A stretch of 64,000 nucleotides of DNA, from assembly GCA_029531795.1 (NCBI GenBank), contig JAPEIS010000001.1, positions 4,836,001-4,900,000 of the forward strand, given 5' to 3'. The stretch is from Sclerotinia nivalis. Lineage: Eukaryota; Ascomycota; Leotiomycetes; Helotiales; Sclerotiniaceae. Made by a program: the position numbers and the translations under genes. This document shows positions 23,704-36,266 of this stretch, one piece after another (positions within the stretch are counted from its first letter, which is position 1; each line of letters starts with the position of its first letter). Under the pieces are notes generated by a model. That model ran no database searches, had not been told where the DNA came from, and saw only the letters and a program-made list of their open reading frames with translations.

Positions 23704-25383
23704 ATGCCCTTACCATACCCCTTCCAATCATCAACTGTCATTACCACTCTTCCACTGTTCATCCTTCTCTCCTACCTCATCTACAGAATCTATCTCGCCT
23801 GTTTCTCTCCCCTCTCCAAAATCCCCTCTGCGCACCCTAGCGCGCCCTTCTCCTCCTTCTGGCTCCTTCTTCAAAAATACAAAGCCCGTGAAAACCACGC
23901 TCGACACACTGCTCACGAGAAACTAGGGCCAATTGTCCGAATCGGACCCAAAGAAGTGAGTGTGAATTGTGTTGAGAATGGTGTAAGAACGATATATTCT
24001 GGGAAGTTCGACAAACCGATGTGGTATATGAATGCATTCTGGGGTGATGAGTAAGTCGTGTTTATATTCAATTCTATGTGTATGTGTGTGATGATTTGGC
24101 TCTGAGGGATAATAGAATGCCTTATACATTCACGACATTAAAACATCAAGCGCATACGGAACGCAGAAAAATGGTTAGCGCTATGTATTCACACTCCTAT
24201 ATTTACAGCTCGCCAGCATTGTTGAAAATAACGAGATCTATCATCGATGCAAGATTTATACCAAAGATACGAAAACAAGCAGATGAAAATGATGTTATCG
24301 ATGTTTTGAGGGAAAATAAATCATGTATGATGGATATTACCAGCGCTTTTCTATTCGGACAGTCCCAGGCCACAAATTTTCTTCAAAACTCAAATGAAGC
24401 TGGAGACTTTTTCGAGACATATCAACCTAGCCACTACGGACATTTTTGGCGCACTGAATTCTATAGTATGGCGAGGTTTCTCGCATGGTTTGGTATCCAT
24501 CTTGTGCCAAAGCAAGCTCATAAGGCACGTCGCGAGGTCAAAATTTGGTGTGCGAATATGTGCGATGGTGCGCTTTCATACTTACAAACACACGTGAAGC
24601 CGAGTTTCGAATCGACTTCCGCTGAAGACTACCCCATGGTATATGCGCATTTCAGAAAGAATTTACAGAAAGTGGACTCTTTATCTGAGAGAAATATCGA
24701 GGAAATGATGATCGTAGAACTGCTCGATCATTTGTTTGCTAGCCATGATATTCCTGGAATTACTACTGCATATGTTATGTACCAACTATCACAACATATC
24801 GAAATGCAACGAGAGCTTCGTGCTGAGCTTCAGGGTTGGAAGAAAGAATCTGGGATTGAGTCGTTCCATGAACTTGATAAGTTGCCTTTACTAGACGCTA
24901 TTTTTATGGAGACACTTCGACGTCATGGACCAAATCCAGGCCCTTGGCCTCGTTATACATCTAAAGAATCCACACGGCTAGGTGAATATTTTGATGTGCC
25001 TCCAGGTACTATTTTCAGCGCTTCGAGTTACTGTTTACATCGCAACGCGGAAGTATTTCCAGAACCGGAAAAATGGCTTCCTGAAAGATGGATGAATATT
25101 GATATGCAAAAGGAAAAGCAGATGAGAAGTTGGTTTTGGGCTTTTGGAGCTGGCTCGAGGGGATGTTTTGGTAGACATTTTGCTATTTACAGTAGGTCTT
25201 CATGATGAACTAGAGAATTTTGGTCCAGAGCTGACGATGTCAAAAGCTATGAAAGCGTTAATTGCCGCAGTCTACATTGAGTTCGAGACTCGCGTTGTTG
25301 ATGGCAGTGGGATGGAGCAAAGTGATGGCTTTATTGCGGGGCCAGTCGGTGAAAAGGTTTTGTTAAGGTTTCATCGTGTCTGA
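23704..25383 (+). CDS. Cytochrome P450 monooxygenase, microsomal type
   Basis: Haem-thiolate monooxygenase, probably anchored in the ER membrane and fed electrons by cytochrome P450 reductase. Three exons, 23704-24050, 24116-25191 and 25247-25383, give 519 residues. A membrane anchor lies at about 10-33. The K-helix ExxR is Glu381-Arg384 (ETLRR), a PERW motif follows at about 438, and the haem loop FGAGSRGCFG places the ligand at Cys466. The I-helix, normally AGxDTT, reads ASHDIPG here, so the usual threonine is absent. An in-frame ATG at 23659 would add 15 residues. Substrate cannot be inferred and no biosynthetic cluster surrounds it. The short last intron (55 nt) is supported because it restores the conserved helix after the Cys loop. 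Confidence 0.92.
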
Positions 25384-26531
25384 ATGAATGGGGTATCATT
25401 AAGTACTCGATATGGCGACCTTAGATTTGGAAAGGCCAGTATATTTTGGAATAAGAAGGATATTAATAATTGTAGGAAGACAACGGAAGATTGTGTGAAA
25501 AGGATGAGAGTCTCACAATACATATTGCCGCGCCAGATTTTTGGCAAAGAATGATGCCTACGAATTGACTTGGATATTCAGCACATAATGACTTCATTAG
25601 AGTACTTATCTGACGGGTAATATTTCTTTTTATCTAATAGAGCAACAGCCTAAATTGCATCGTTTGATGTCGACGCAATTCTGGCACTTCCTGCCGCTGC
25701 CGTCGAGACACTTCCACCCCGCTATGCAACTCTCCGACACATGTCCTCTAGCCGATTTTTCAAAAGTGCTTCCTCAACACAATCTACGACTTTAGAGCAT
25801 GCACTGGAATAGTACATGGCACTTTTGCGATAAACCACCTAGAGCCACTCTACATTTGTGGCAGTCTCGGTTTTTCTATCCGAGAAGCGTCCATTTTCTG
25901 GACACCAAATCCAGGCACCATGTCGATGTATTCCTCATTTTCCATAGCCAGTGAAAGAATCATTGGATCAAAGGCGTGGCTGTAGTCTGCCATGTAATAT
26001 TTGTTGAATTATCAATATCTAGAATGACTCCAGCACTTGATAGATCACTGGGAGAAGAATATCATCTTTGATTTACTGAAGTATGGATACCGCAGAGGCG
26101 TTGCTTTAATGGCAGATGAAGAAGGTAGCAATCAACTAAAATTAGGCAATTTCACCGTCAAAATGCTTTGATGCGAGAGGCTATATATAATAATTCTCTC
26201 AAGTACCTAAAAGTACCTTCGGTGTGGCGAGAGGTTGTTATTGACTAGAATGAAATATAAGAATTAGAGTAGTGATTGATCAATAAGAATCCACAAACCT
26301 TTGAGATGAATGATCTTTTTCGCCTGTGCTAAAATAAAAGGTAAGATTATTTGTATGCCAGAGAGGTTGATTCACTCATGTAGTAAAAAAGTTGTAAGAA
26401 ACAGGATAATATTTCAAGCCCTCAAAAACTATTCAAAAATACTAGATAGATAACGAAATTCGAAGCCTCCAATAACTGTTGAAAAATACCAGCTAGATAA
26501 AAAAAATTCAGGAAATTCGCAAACAATTAAT
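25384..26531. other. Intergenic, possibly with a decayed gene fragment
   Basis: Mostly AT-rich. On the minus strand, about 26000-25650, two adjacent frames give plausible protein-like stretches (one beginning MADYSHAFDPMILSLAMENE, another with YYSSACSKVVDCVEEALL) separated by stops and a frame change. I do not recognise the family. It may be a gene relic or chance. Confidence 0.3.
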
Positions 26532-29500
26532 TCATGAAATATTTTTCCCAACATAAATATAACGAACAAACAGATAAATATTTTCGCTCTCCACCACTGC
26601 AGGTGCAACTGCTTTCGCCAAGATTTTCCAATTTAAGTTCTTTTCGGTCAAATCACAAGTTTTGGTAAAGAAATCGCCACAGTAGATACCATCAGTCCCA
26701 TTATATTCAGGTGCATTTGGATCCACGGATATGCTCAATCTATCCCTCACGTTTTTGCTTCGAGACATCAACGTGAAGGTTTGAACTTGGAGACTTCCTT
26801 GGTGACGTGACCAGAAAGGCAAACGATTTTTTAAATTGCCGAGGTCCAGGCTTGCCGCCGCAGTGCCGAGAAGTTTGCTTTGGAAGTCACCCCATTTATC
26901 AGCGAAGTCGTTCTTGAGGTCCCAAAGTGCCCAGTATCCTTGATGTTGACCTTGGGCCTCGATGGTTTGAGCCGCTTGAATCACAGCATCTTTCGCTGCC
27001 TTTCTCAGTGTTGGACCTCCCTCATATGCGGTGTACTGCACATGAAGCTGCACATCAGTAATGGTCTCGTAATCGAAATGGCGAATTGGCGCGGGGAATT
27101 CGAGCCGCCATTTCGAAATAGCACCTGCGCCCTCGAATGGCATGTACCGGGGACCAGAGAAATCGAGCTCGAACACTCCGGAGTCTTTAGCATTGGAGCT
27201 TACAGCTATTGATGTCATGGGAATCCGATCGGTTCGGAATGCTTCGCTCCCAGCAGAAGACTGGGATGCAGCATAGTCAGCTGCGTTTTGGGTCACACGG
27301 TACTTATGCTCTAGTAACGTCAAGACAGCATTAGTGCTACTCCCTTCATCTAAACCTGATGGTACCGAGACGCTAACGGATCGGATTCTGCGCATGTAAT
27401 GGCCGGGGAAATCCATATCATAAAGCATCTCACCAACAGAGAAATCAGTGGTTCCTGTAATTCTGAGTTTCATCAGAGCCAGAGGATCAAAGTCTTTTAG
27501 AGACACAGTCTTGCTGACGTTGTAGTCAGCAGCAGGTGCTTCCAATTGCGCGCTTTCGAGTCTCCTTAGGTCCAGATATAGGGTCTCGGCAGCAAGAAGG
27601 CCGTCCTGAGCTGGGTTCCAATACCCCCCCTTTCTTATTATGGAGCCTTTGCTTCCGCTTTCGAAGTTGAAAGAGCTCTCTGCTCGGAGGGCCATGGTCA
27701 CGGCTAGTTCGTAGGCTTGGAAATAAACATTTCTGAGATTTTTTTCCATCCATGTGTACAATTGTTCGCTGGTATACTTGGTGCGGTACCACTCCTCAGC
27801 CCCAGCAGCATCTTCCACTTCGGATTGTTGCATTTCAATTTCCTTCTGGATTGATGTGATGTGAATTCTCTGAATTTCAACCTCTTTGTCGATTGACTTA
27901 ATTTCACGTCCATTTATATTTGCTTGGAGTCTCCGTTCCCGCAACTGCATTGTAAGGCTGGCTTTCTTGTCCGCTCGGGCTGCTTCATCTGCCAAAACAG
28001 CAGCAAGCCCCCTCGCCAGGGTCGACCCTGCCGCTATAGCTTCGGCGATTGAGCTTCCAGCGAAGGAAATAGAACCACCGACACCAAGAGGCTCAAAATT
28101 GGTCGTTGCTTGTGGCATGCAATATAGGGGAATGGCGATCCCATCAGTAACTACGGCTGCGCGATTTTTGGCCCCGGCAGAGAGAGACTTTTTCATCTCC
28201 GAATCCTCATATGAAGACATTCGCAATTCGTCTTTTGTTGGTGCATCAATACTTTGCTGAATATCAATCCAGTCGTCTTTGGGCTTTGGAATCATGGAAT
28301 CTGGCTCGCCAATAAGTTTGAGATAGTAATCCAACTGTGCCTCTAGCGAGCTACGGCTCATCAACAGCGATTCGACAGTCTGCTGTGCCTCTTCAAGTTC
28401 GACACATTTGATATCCAACATCATTTGCTGTATTGCTGTGCTATGTTGAGCGTTGCCGATGTTGAAAGTCTCCATTTCCTTCTTCTCGACCGCGGCTAGA
28501 AGGCGTTCGGAAAGTTCTCGCACCTCAATACACAGTGCTATAGCCTTGCTCAACAGAGAATCGAAACGCTGCCGAGGCAGTGGACTATCTCGTTCGCCAG
28601 AAACCATGCTCAGCACATCAGATACTCCCAAACCCTGTTTACTAAGGGCTATCAAGGCTCCTGGATCAATAGGTGGTTGACGAAGGCCATAGACTACTGG
28701 TTTCCCTTGAATGTCGAAAGAGTTTCGGAGATTGTAGAGACGCTCTTGGACAAGGCTTCGCATTTGCTTGAATTTGGGATTTAGAGGGGCGCAGAAATAG
28801 TTCGTCCGGAGAAAACAGGCAATGTTCTCCTTCTTTGGATCCCTGTCAGCCGTCTCAGCGGCGCCTTTCTTCAATTTGGCTGAGAACGGCAGGCCCAAAT
28901 CAAATATGACCGAGTCATACATGATATCCTGTTCTCTCAATTGCTCAAAAGTCATTGCCTTCATTTTTCTCTTTCCCAAATCTGGTACTTTCGGTGGCTC
29001 GCGCCCCAATACTCGCGCGGCTTCTATGTATCGCTGCGTAGCTATCGGTAGGCTCTCAAGAGAAGCTCTGCGGAAATAAATATCGCCCATTGCAATGAGA
29101 ATCTCGGCGTATTTCATTACTATCCACTTCATGTAGCTGACTGGTCTTCCTCTGGCCGCGGCATGCACGAGTGAACCGTACGAACGGCGCTCTTTGATGG
29201 CAAGTTGAATCTCTTTGCTCAAATGATCGAGATTCAAAGGATCAAATGACTCCTCGCCCCGGCTAGCAATTTGCCTAGCCATTTCCTGAAATGGAGGGAA
29301 TCGCCAACATGATCGATAGCTTCCTTGGTTATTCGCGTCCAGTTCTAGATCTGCCGATGGATCAAACACCAGTCTCGCAACTTCCAAAGCCTCTTCATAC
29401 TGCTGCGTGGCAGAAAACCGATCAACTGCCAATAACACTGCGTGCAAACCAACCTCCCAGCTATAAACGTGATTAGCTGTTATCCGAAAAAGTCATGCAC

Positions 29501-32500
29501 ATGTTTGGGGAAAAAAATAAGAATAATCCTTCACCACCGGAAGGTCCACAATATCGAAATTATCCATTCCGATCTGCATTTTTCAGGCGAGAAAGATTAC
29601 TTCCTCGGGCTAGATTCCGAGAAAACGTGGCCGAAATTCGAGTATCTTCCACTCGGAATTTGTTCCCTGCTACACCTCGTTTCCCTCTTTTTTTTTCTAT
29701 TTTTTTTTTTTTTTTTTTTTTTGAAAAGACATGTTGGTGCTAGAAATATCGACTTACTTGTAGAGAGCGGTGGGACGTCCTAATTCATGATACCTGTAAT
29801 ATTGCGCAGTCAGTTTCCCTATTCCAAATTTATTTGATTTGAGGGAGTGAGACGAAATGATATGAATTTTTCATCTTCTCCCTAAAACAGACCCTAACAT
29901 TCACTAAACCTCGGACTCAAGGGAGCTGGAGTATAATTACCATGCTTCGTGACTACCAGCGCCAAAGCTTTCTCTCATTGCACCCGCGGGTAGCTGTGCT
30001 ATCTTGTTATACAAACAGCGTAACGGATCAACACGGTCAGCAGTAGCTTCCATGAGTTCGTGCGAGAATATGTGATCGATAGAAACGAGTTCTGTATTGT
30101 TTTTTATGATGTCTTTGGTCCAGGTTGAGCTGAGAAGTTCCAACTTTGGTATGTTGAAGAAACTTGCTCTTCTGCCCTCACTGACTTTTGCGCTGACCAC
30201 GAGCCCCGTCACTCTCTGTGGCAATTTTGACAAGGTCCAAGAAACATCTACCACCCCCTTGCTCTCTAATTCTGGTGGCACCCAAAGTAGAGCTGTAGAG
30301 TTGGTATATTTGGTTCCTCCGGGTAGTGATTCGAGGTCCATGCCTTTTTTCAATGCTTTCTGGAAGTAGGTTTCAAAAAAGCCGGCCTGGGTGGAGGTTG
30401 TAACGCTGTTTGTAATGCTCATTTGGTCATTGCAGAATATAAATGAACCAATGACTTTGGAAGTGGTTTTTTCGGCCTCCCCATAGGTGACCTGGAGTGT
30501 TAATGTATTGTCTTGTAAGGTAGGATCAACCCGTAACTGCGATGAGGACGCATCCAACCCCACACTGAGAGTGCTGGAGGAAACGCGCTTGGGCGACCAG
30601 CCTTCGTTGACGAATTCTGTCCATGCCATTGTTATTTCCCAGATGCGCACAGGATCCGCTATATTCGGATTTTGATTTCGCAAAGCATCGAATGAGGTCA
30701 CCCCGCTTAGACTTGATATATTCTTTACAATTGTCTTGGGCATAATTGATGGCATGAACAAGTAGAGTCTACCCTTGATCATTATCGGAAGGAGATAACT
30801 GCCCGTTTCCACAAGTCGTTGGCCCTCCCATTCCGTCTCAATCGAGGAAATATCCATCTCAACCTTAGTCCATGGTCGCCAAAACACCTCGGCAGTCCTC
30901 AGCCTAGTCAGAGTGCGGTAGTAGAAGGTATATGGTCCACTGCGGGTCCGTCCAAATAAGTGAAAAATGTCCGCGGCTGCCGGTTGCGGCTCATGAACGT
31001 ACGCGACTATATCGAGACTCGAGATTCCATCCAGATCATATATGTAGCTCTGAATAGCTTGGAGAAATGTGTTGATGCTCAGGTCTTTCTGCATTAAGGT
31101 AGCCTCGAACTGGTCGAACAACTCACTTTTGTCATCTCGGAGCGCCGGCTCGATCCAATTCTCAGGGTAGAGAAAAACCTTTCTATGGACCTCCCAGAGA
31201 GTGTATTGTTGCAGCCAATCCCACTTCTCATGCCCCAGAACTGACTTTGCGACCCCTTCTTCCAGTCCAAGCAGACATCGTTGAACAAACATCTGCACAA
31301 CTGAAATAGCCTGCTTGATTCGTGAAGTTCGAATTTGGGGGCCCATCTGCACATCGACCAAGAAATGCTCAAATAATCCATCTGCATCCCAAATACCAAG
31401 GTCGTGTGTGATAAATTTCTGTTGCAAAAGATAAGTTACGAGTGCCTTCCGCTGACTCTCCATCAACCCTTCATCCGCGGTTTCCCGTTGTGAAGGTGTC
31501 AATCTGTTTTGCAGATTCTTAGCAGCTTCCATATATTGATCCCCACTGCGGAGCTGCTGTGGGGGTCGCGCAAGGTCGAAGAGCTCAGCCATAAGAGGCT
31601 TTGAGGTGACATCAGATGCATTACCTAGTCGCTCGTAAAAGACAACAATATCTCTAAGGCCTATAAAGGCATCATGGCGGCGCAAAGCTGCTACAAGATT
31701 TGCAGGAGTAAAGTCTGGGTATTTTGCCTTCAGGACGCTTTCTATCAGCGTATCTTTCCAACCAGTGCTCGCTCCAATCTTGGCTGTAATTGTTTTCACA
31801 TCCGGGTTGGCGGAGTTGTACAGCCACGAAAAGAGACTGGTAAGATCACTATTCGTATTGACGTTGAGGAGTCCATCCCTTAACTCACGATACTCTTGAA
31901 GGTGGACCAAGTCTTTCAAAGACGGTGAATTGAGATTCATTGTCAATATTTTATGCTCTGTTTGTTCTTGTCGAGTGATGTACTGGAGTTCTGATTTCTT
32001 CAGTTGCATAGTCTGAGAAATGCATACCGCGCGACGGATGGTCGCCAAAATTAGATTCGCTCGTTGGACAGTCGCTGATGGCAGAAGTTCTTCATCCGTG
32101 AAAGGGGTCATCATTGATCTGCATGTTGACCACGAGATTTGAGAGGCAGGGAAGCCGCCCTGTAGAAGGTATGACTGCCCAACATTCATGCGAAATGCGT
32201 TCCACATCTTCGATGCGGTATTAAATGGTATTTCTATCCCATTTATTGTCAGGCTGGGAGCATCTAGATTGCCAGTATAGTGCAATATGAAATCATCGGT
32301 GGTTGTGGGTATGAAGTATGCATCTACTGTTTTCGCATCAATCGTCGTTTTGACTGGTTCACTCAGTTTTTTCAAAGCCGCCATAGCTGATTCGAGGCCA
32401 TTATTCTGATTCGTTGATACTTTCACAGTATCTGTAGGAAGGTATGAGAGGACTGATATATCAACGTCTAACACGAGGTCTTTCATAATGTTGAGGATAG

Positions 32501-34070
32501 ACGTCGTGAGAGTATCTTGCACGATTGCAGGTGCTGCCAATTCGACAAACGCAGCCCTTCGTTCTCGAACTTGGGACTCGGTCTCGATCAAAATGTCATT
32601 TGGAGAAGGAATTGGAGCAGGGGTAGTTGCAGACGGGCTGTTTATACCGAGCTGGGTTGAAGCCCAGTCTTGCATGAGGATATTAGCTGAAAGCTTCTGT
32701 GAGTTGTTCTGAAAGCGCGACTGGATGACAGCTTGAGGAAGAAGCGAATTTTCAACGAGACTTCGTAGCACAGTGTTTACTGAAGGAAGTCCTGAAGAAT
32801 CATGCATAATTTGCTGCTTTTCTTCCGTAGTCAAAAGGCCGCAGAGCCTGAATTGAGCAGAGTACTTTTGGGCCGTTGAGGAAGGAATCACTGAGACTTT
32901 TTTTGGCCAGTCCTTCGAGAAATCTATGATTCTTTGTAAATCTTGTTGCGTGTCAAGCGTAACAGCATTTGTTCTAACCTGGGAACCTGTAGGATAAGAG
33001 TTAGTAAATTAGGTAAAGAAGCAGTGAAAAACAGAGTATTTCACCTTCAACAAACTCAACCACTAGCTTGGCTGTAACTGAGTCAAAGGTACGTCCTGCA
33101 CATTCGACAACAGTCTCAGCAGTGGGAATGGCTCCATTGAAAAGGGATGAAAGCGATTTCCTCAATTCCCTGGTCCCCTCTAGTATTGCGCTCGTCAGCT
33201 GCAGTCCTGAATTGCCTTCTGTCATGCTGCTGTCGTCACTCGCAGGTCCTGCAAGAACTAAAAGAAGTGTTTCGATAGTCCAACCTGAATTGAGTAGCAT
33301 CGTCCAATGCATTATATTAGCAAGCGTGGCTTTAGGACTTGCCAAGGGATTTTCCTTCTCGAGGAAGATCTTGAAGAAGGGAACACATTCCTTGGGACTG
33401 ACAGAAAGGATTCGACATATTGTAATATATCGGTATAAAATAGAAAAGGTCTCAATGCTCAGCTCAGCATTCGAGAGATTTGTCGCTTGAAGCAGATCTT
33501 CAAAGTACTCAAATTGCCAATTGAGACTTGCGCAGATGCTGGCTCCGCATGCTTGAATTTTGGATGCCTTCCCATCAGGCTGAAAGTACGCAGTATCTTC
33601 AGGAACTGCGAATATTGGCCCTAAAGAAGGACGAAGAAATTTGCGGTGAAGGAGTGATTCTTCACCGAATGAATCGATGGGACCCCATAGAGGAATAAGA
33701 GCAGCAGGTTCTATTCCGCACAGGTCACTCAACTTAACAATGGCAGTAATGCCTTTGATCACATAGACGGAAATGGACTGTACTTCAGTTGTGGTACTCG
33801 ACTTGAAAGACGGCGAGCTCTCCAATTCCCTGTTGCGTAAGCAGTAAATAGCAGCATCGAGTACCTTTGTCGACCAACCAAGCCTAGCCTTCAAACGCAG
33901 GAATGATTGGAGATTTCTGCATATGTTTGAAGTAAGAGCCTGAAATGGTGGGCTCGATGCATTCGACAGTAGTCGAAGATCCGCAAGTGATTCGGTGAAC
34001 TCGTTGGACCCAGATTCGTTGGTAATGACTAGTTGCTGGCCAAAAAGCTGGGTCTTTACGAGGTCAAGGA
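26532..34070 (-). CDS. Tc toxin A-like, central and C-terminal segment (3' side of the insertion)
   Basis: Remaining roughly 2,340 codons in four exons: 34070-33045, 32986-29941, 29793-29758 (36 nt) and 29460-26532. The second exon contains the neuraminidase-like region, recognisable from YPENWIEPALRDDKSELF and from the HLFGRTRSGPYTFYYR stretch. The last exon has a long Ala/Glu/Arg-rich helical stretch, including a hydrophobic Gly/Ala segment (around ISFAGSSIAEAIAAGSTLAR) where the pore-forming part of TcA lies. It ends with a beta-rich region including DYETITDVQLHVQYTAYEGG, typical of the TcB-binding end. The frame is open throughout. Without its own promoter it is probably not expressed, unless from the LTR. 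Confidence 0.82.
29461..29757 (-). other. Third intron of the Tc toxin A-like gene with homopolymer tract
   Basis: GTAAGT donor at 29757 and a TATAG acceptor ending at 29461. At about 297 nt it is long for this genome. It contains an interrupted run of about 30 A on the gene strand (T on the plus strand, about 29689-29722), likely length-variable. Confidence 0.7.
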
Positions 34071-34600
34071 TCTCGTAGGAGGTTGATCGGATAATAATAA
34101 ATAATATAATAATAATACTATAATATTATTTATTATAATAGTGGAAGACTTAGTCGTATTTAGCTTAGGAGTGATCGAATATATGTACAATAGAATATTG
34201 AAGTCAGAATTATATATATATTGAATATTGAATTTTTTATCTGCTTATTTTTTCGAAGAATTCTTTGAAGAAGATCTTCGTATTTATAGATTTTAATGAG
34301 ATTCTACACTATTCTATGATTATAAATAAGATCGATTTAAATCGAATCTTATAGAATCATTTTATATAATAAAAGGAAATAATAACCAATAGTATTCAAT
34401 CTGAGAATAAGAAAATTCTATATGCTTCCATTTCATTCTATTCCATTATAAATCATTCTGATATGATATATGATCGAAATTTTATATAATAATAAAATTT
34501 AATAATATGAAATCATATTATTAATATATCACGTGATCATATAACTATTGGTTCGGTAAATATTATTAAGTGTTTTAATAACTTATTAGGAATTCTCACA
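34071..34600 (-). repeat. 3' LTR of the copia element
   Basis: A 530-bp direct repeat of 39314-39843 with no difference noticed on reading. It carries CACGTGATCATAT-type sequence near its start on the minus strand. Ends defined by the flanking AAGGA duplication. Confidence 0.95.
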
Positions 34601-34637
34601 CACCCCCATAATAAGTGTATTAAATATTTTAATAATA

Positions 34638-36266
34638 TTAATATAAATTAATCTGTTTTAAGAATTCGATTAATTTAATTCGAGCTAATGGCTTAGTAAG
34701 GCCATCGGCTTTTTGATCATTAGTAGATATATAAATTAGATCTAAATCACCTGAATTTATAATATCTCTAATATAGTAAAACCGTATTGCTATATGCTTG
34801 CTTCTTTCGTGAAATATAGGGTTTTTAGCAAGTGCTAGCGCGGCTTGATTATCTGTATATAGTGGGAATTTATCTTGTTTATACAGATTGAGTTCTTTTA
34901 ATAGCTTTTTAATATATATAGCCTCTTTAGCTGCAATATTAATAGCTATAAATTCAGCCTCTGAAGTTGATTGAGCTACTACTGATTGTAGTTTAGATTT
35001 CCAACTAATAGGCCCTTCTGCTAGTGTAAATACGTATCCGCTAGTTGATTTATACGTATTAACATCACCCCCATAATCCGAATCACAATAACCTTTAATA
35101 TAAGGGTTATTATTGCGTTTATAATTAGTACCTTTATTAATAGTACCTCTTAAATATCGTAGTATTCTTTTTGCGGCTTGGAGATGTATAGAGCTAGGAT
35201 TGGACGAGAAACTAGCTAATCTACCGACGTGAAAAGCTATATCTAATCTAGTTCCAAGTGATAAATATAATAAAGAACCAATAATTTCTTGATATAATTT
35301 TATATCCTTATTATTAGCTTTTTCTTTATTATAGTAAAGCTTTATTTTCGGATCCATTGGAGTGGAAACAGGGTGTGAATCTAGCATTCCGAATCTAGCT
35401 AATATCTTTTTGGTATATTCTGATTGGTGTAGCTTTAAACAGTCGGCTTTTCTTTCGATTTGAATGCCTAAATAGTCTTTAATAGGCCCTAGATCTTTTA
35501 AATCGAAATGCTTTTTAAGATTACTAATGAATTCATTAATAATCTCTTGATTTGGAGCTATAATAGCTATATCATCGACGTATATACTGAGAATGATATT
35601 CTTATTCTTATTGATAAAAATACATTCTTCAGTGATTAGATTATTGAAATCTAATTTGTTTAGAATGTCTTTTAAGGTATAATACCAGATTCGAGCCGAT
35701 TGTTTTAGACCGTATAAAGCCTTATTTAATTTTAAAGCTTTATTATTTAATTCATTAAAGCCTTCAGGAGGGGTTAAGATCAGAGGTGTATCGATATTGC
35801 CTTGAGCAAAAGCTAATACCATATCGATTTTATGAATTAGCCAATCATTTTGGAGAGCTAATACGAATAATAGCTTCCAAGCCATCGATTTAACTACGGA
35901 TGCATGGGTATCAATATAGTCTAATCCGTATAATTGCTCGAATCCTTTAGCTACGAATCTAGCTTTGAATTCGATGAAATCACCCAAATCCTTTATTTTA
36001 TAAACCCATCTAGTTTTAAGGGTTTTATTGTTATTTGGATTATTAATAATATCCCAGGTTTTATTCAATTCAAGGGTATTTATTTCGTAGTCCATAGCTT
36101 TTAGCCAATATTCTTTCTCCGGTGAGCTAATTGCTTCTTTATAGGATTTTGGTTCGGTCAATATATGATCAGGCTTTTTAATAATGATTTTGTTGTTATT
36201 ATTAAGCCGAATATCGAAGGCTAATTGAAGGTTTTTCGAATTTTCGTCGTCGATTTCGAGTTTCAC
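34638..36266 (-). CDS. Copia reverse transcriptase-RNase H
   Basis: About 542 residues with no ATG at its beginning: the frame opens two codons before a GTG at 36266, overlapping the end of the Gag-protease-integrase frame. The classic copia signatures are present: WVYKIK, the KALYGLKQSARIWY stretch (182-195) and the catalytic YVDD (229-232). RNase H follows with DSDYGGD, the Glu in SEAEF and TDNQAA. All catalytic residues appear intact. The stop at 34638 is close to the polypurine tract. Reading it as one polyprotein with the upstream frame needs a minus-one shift. Confidence 0.93.
   Translation of the reverse strand: MKLEIDDENSKNLQLAFDIRLNNNNKIIIKKPDHILTEPKSYKEAISSPEKEYWLKAMDYEINTLELNKTWDIINNPNNNKTLKTRWVYKIKDLGDFIEFKARFVAKGFEQLYGLDYIDTHASVVKSMAWKLLFVLALQNDWLIHKIDMVLAFAQGNIDTPLILTPPEGFNELNNKALKLNKALYGLKQSARIWYYTLKDILNKLDFNNLITEECIFINKNKNIILSIYVDDIAIIAPNQEIINEFISNLKKHFDLKDLGPIKDYLGIQIERKADCLKLHQSEYTKKILARFGMLDSHPVSTPMDPKIKLYYNKEKANNKDIKLYQEIIGSLLYLSLGTRLDIAFHVGRLASFSSNPSSIHLQAAKRILRYLRGTINKGTNYKRNNNPYIKGYCDSDYGGDVNTYKSTSGYVFTLAEGPISWKSKLQSVVAQSTSEAEFIAINIAAKEAIYIKKLLKELNLYKQDKFPLYTDNQAALALAKNPIFHERSKHIAIRFYYIRDIINSGDLDLIYISTNDQKADGLTKPLARIKLIEFLKQINLY

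Noticed and set aside
34084..34600. LTR starting at the first TG (34084) to satisfy TG...CA
   Set aside because: The AAGGA duplication and the adjoining primer binding site both place the boundary at 34071 and 39314.
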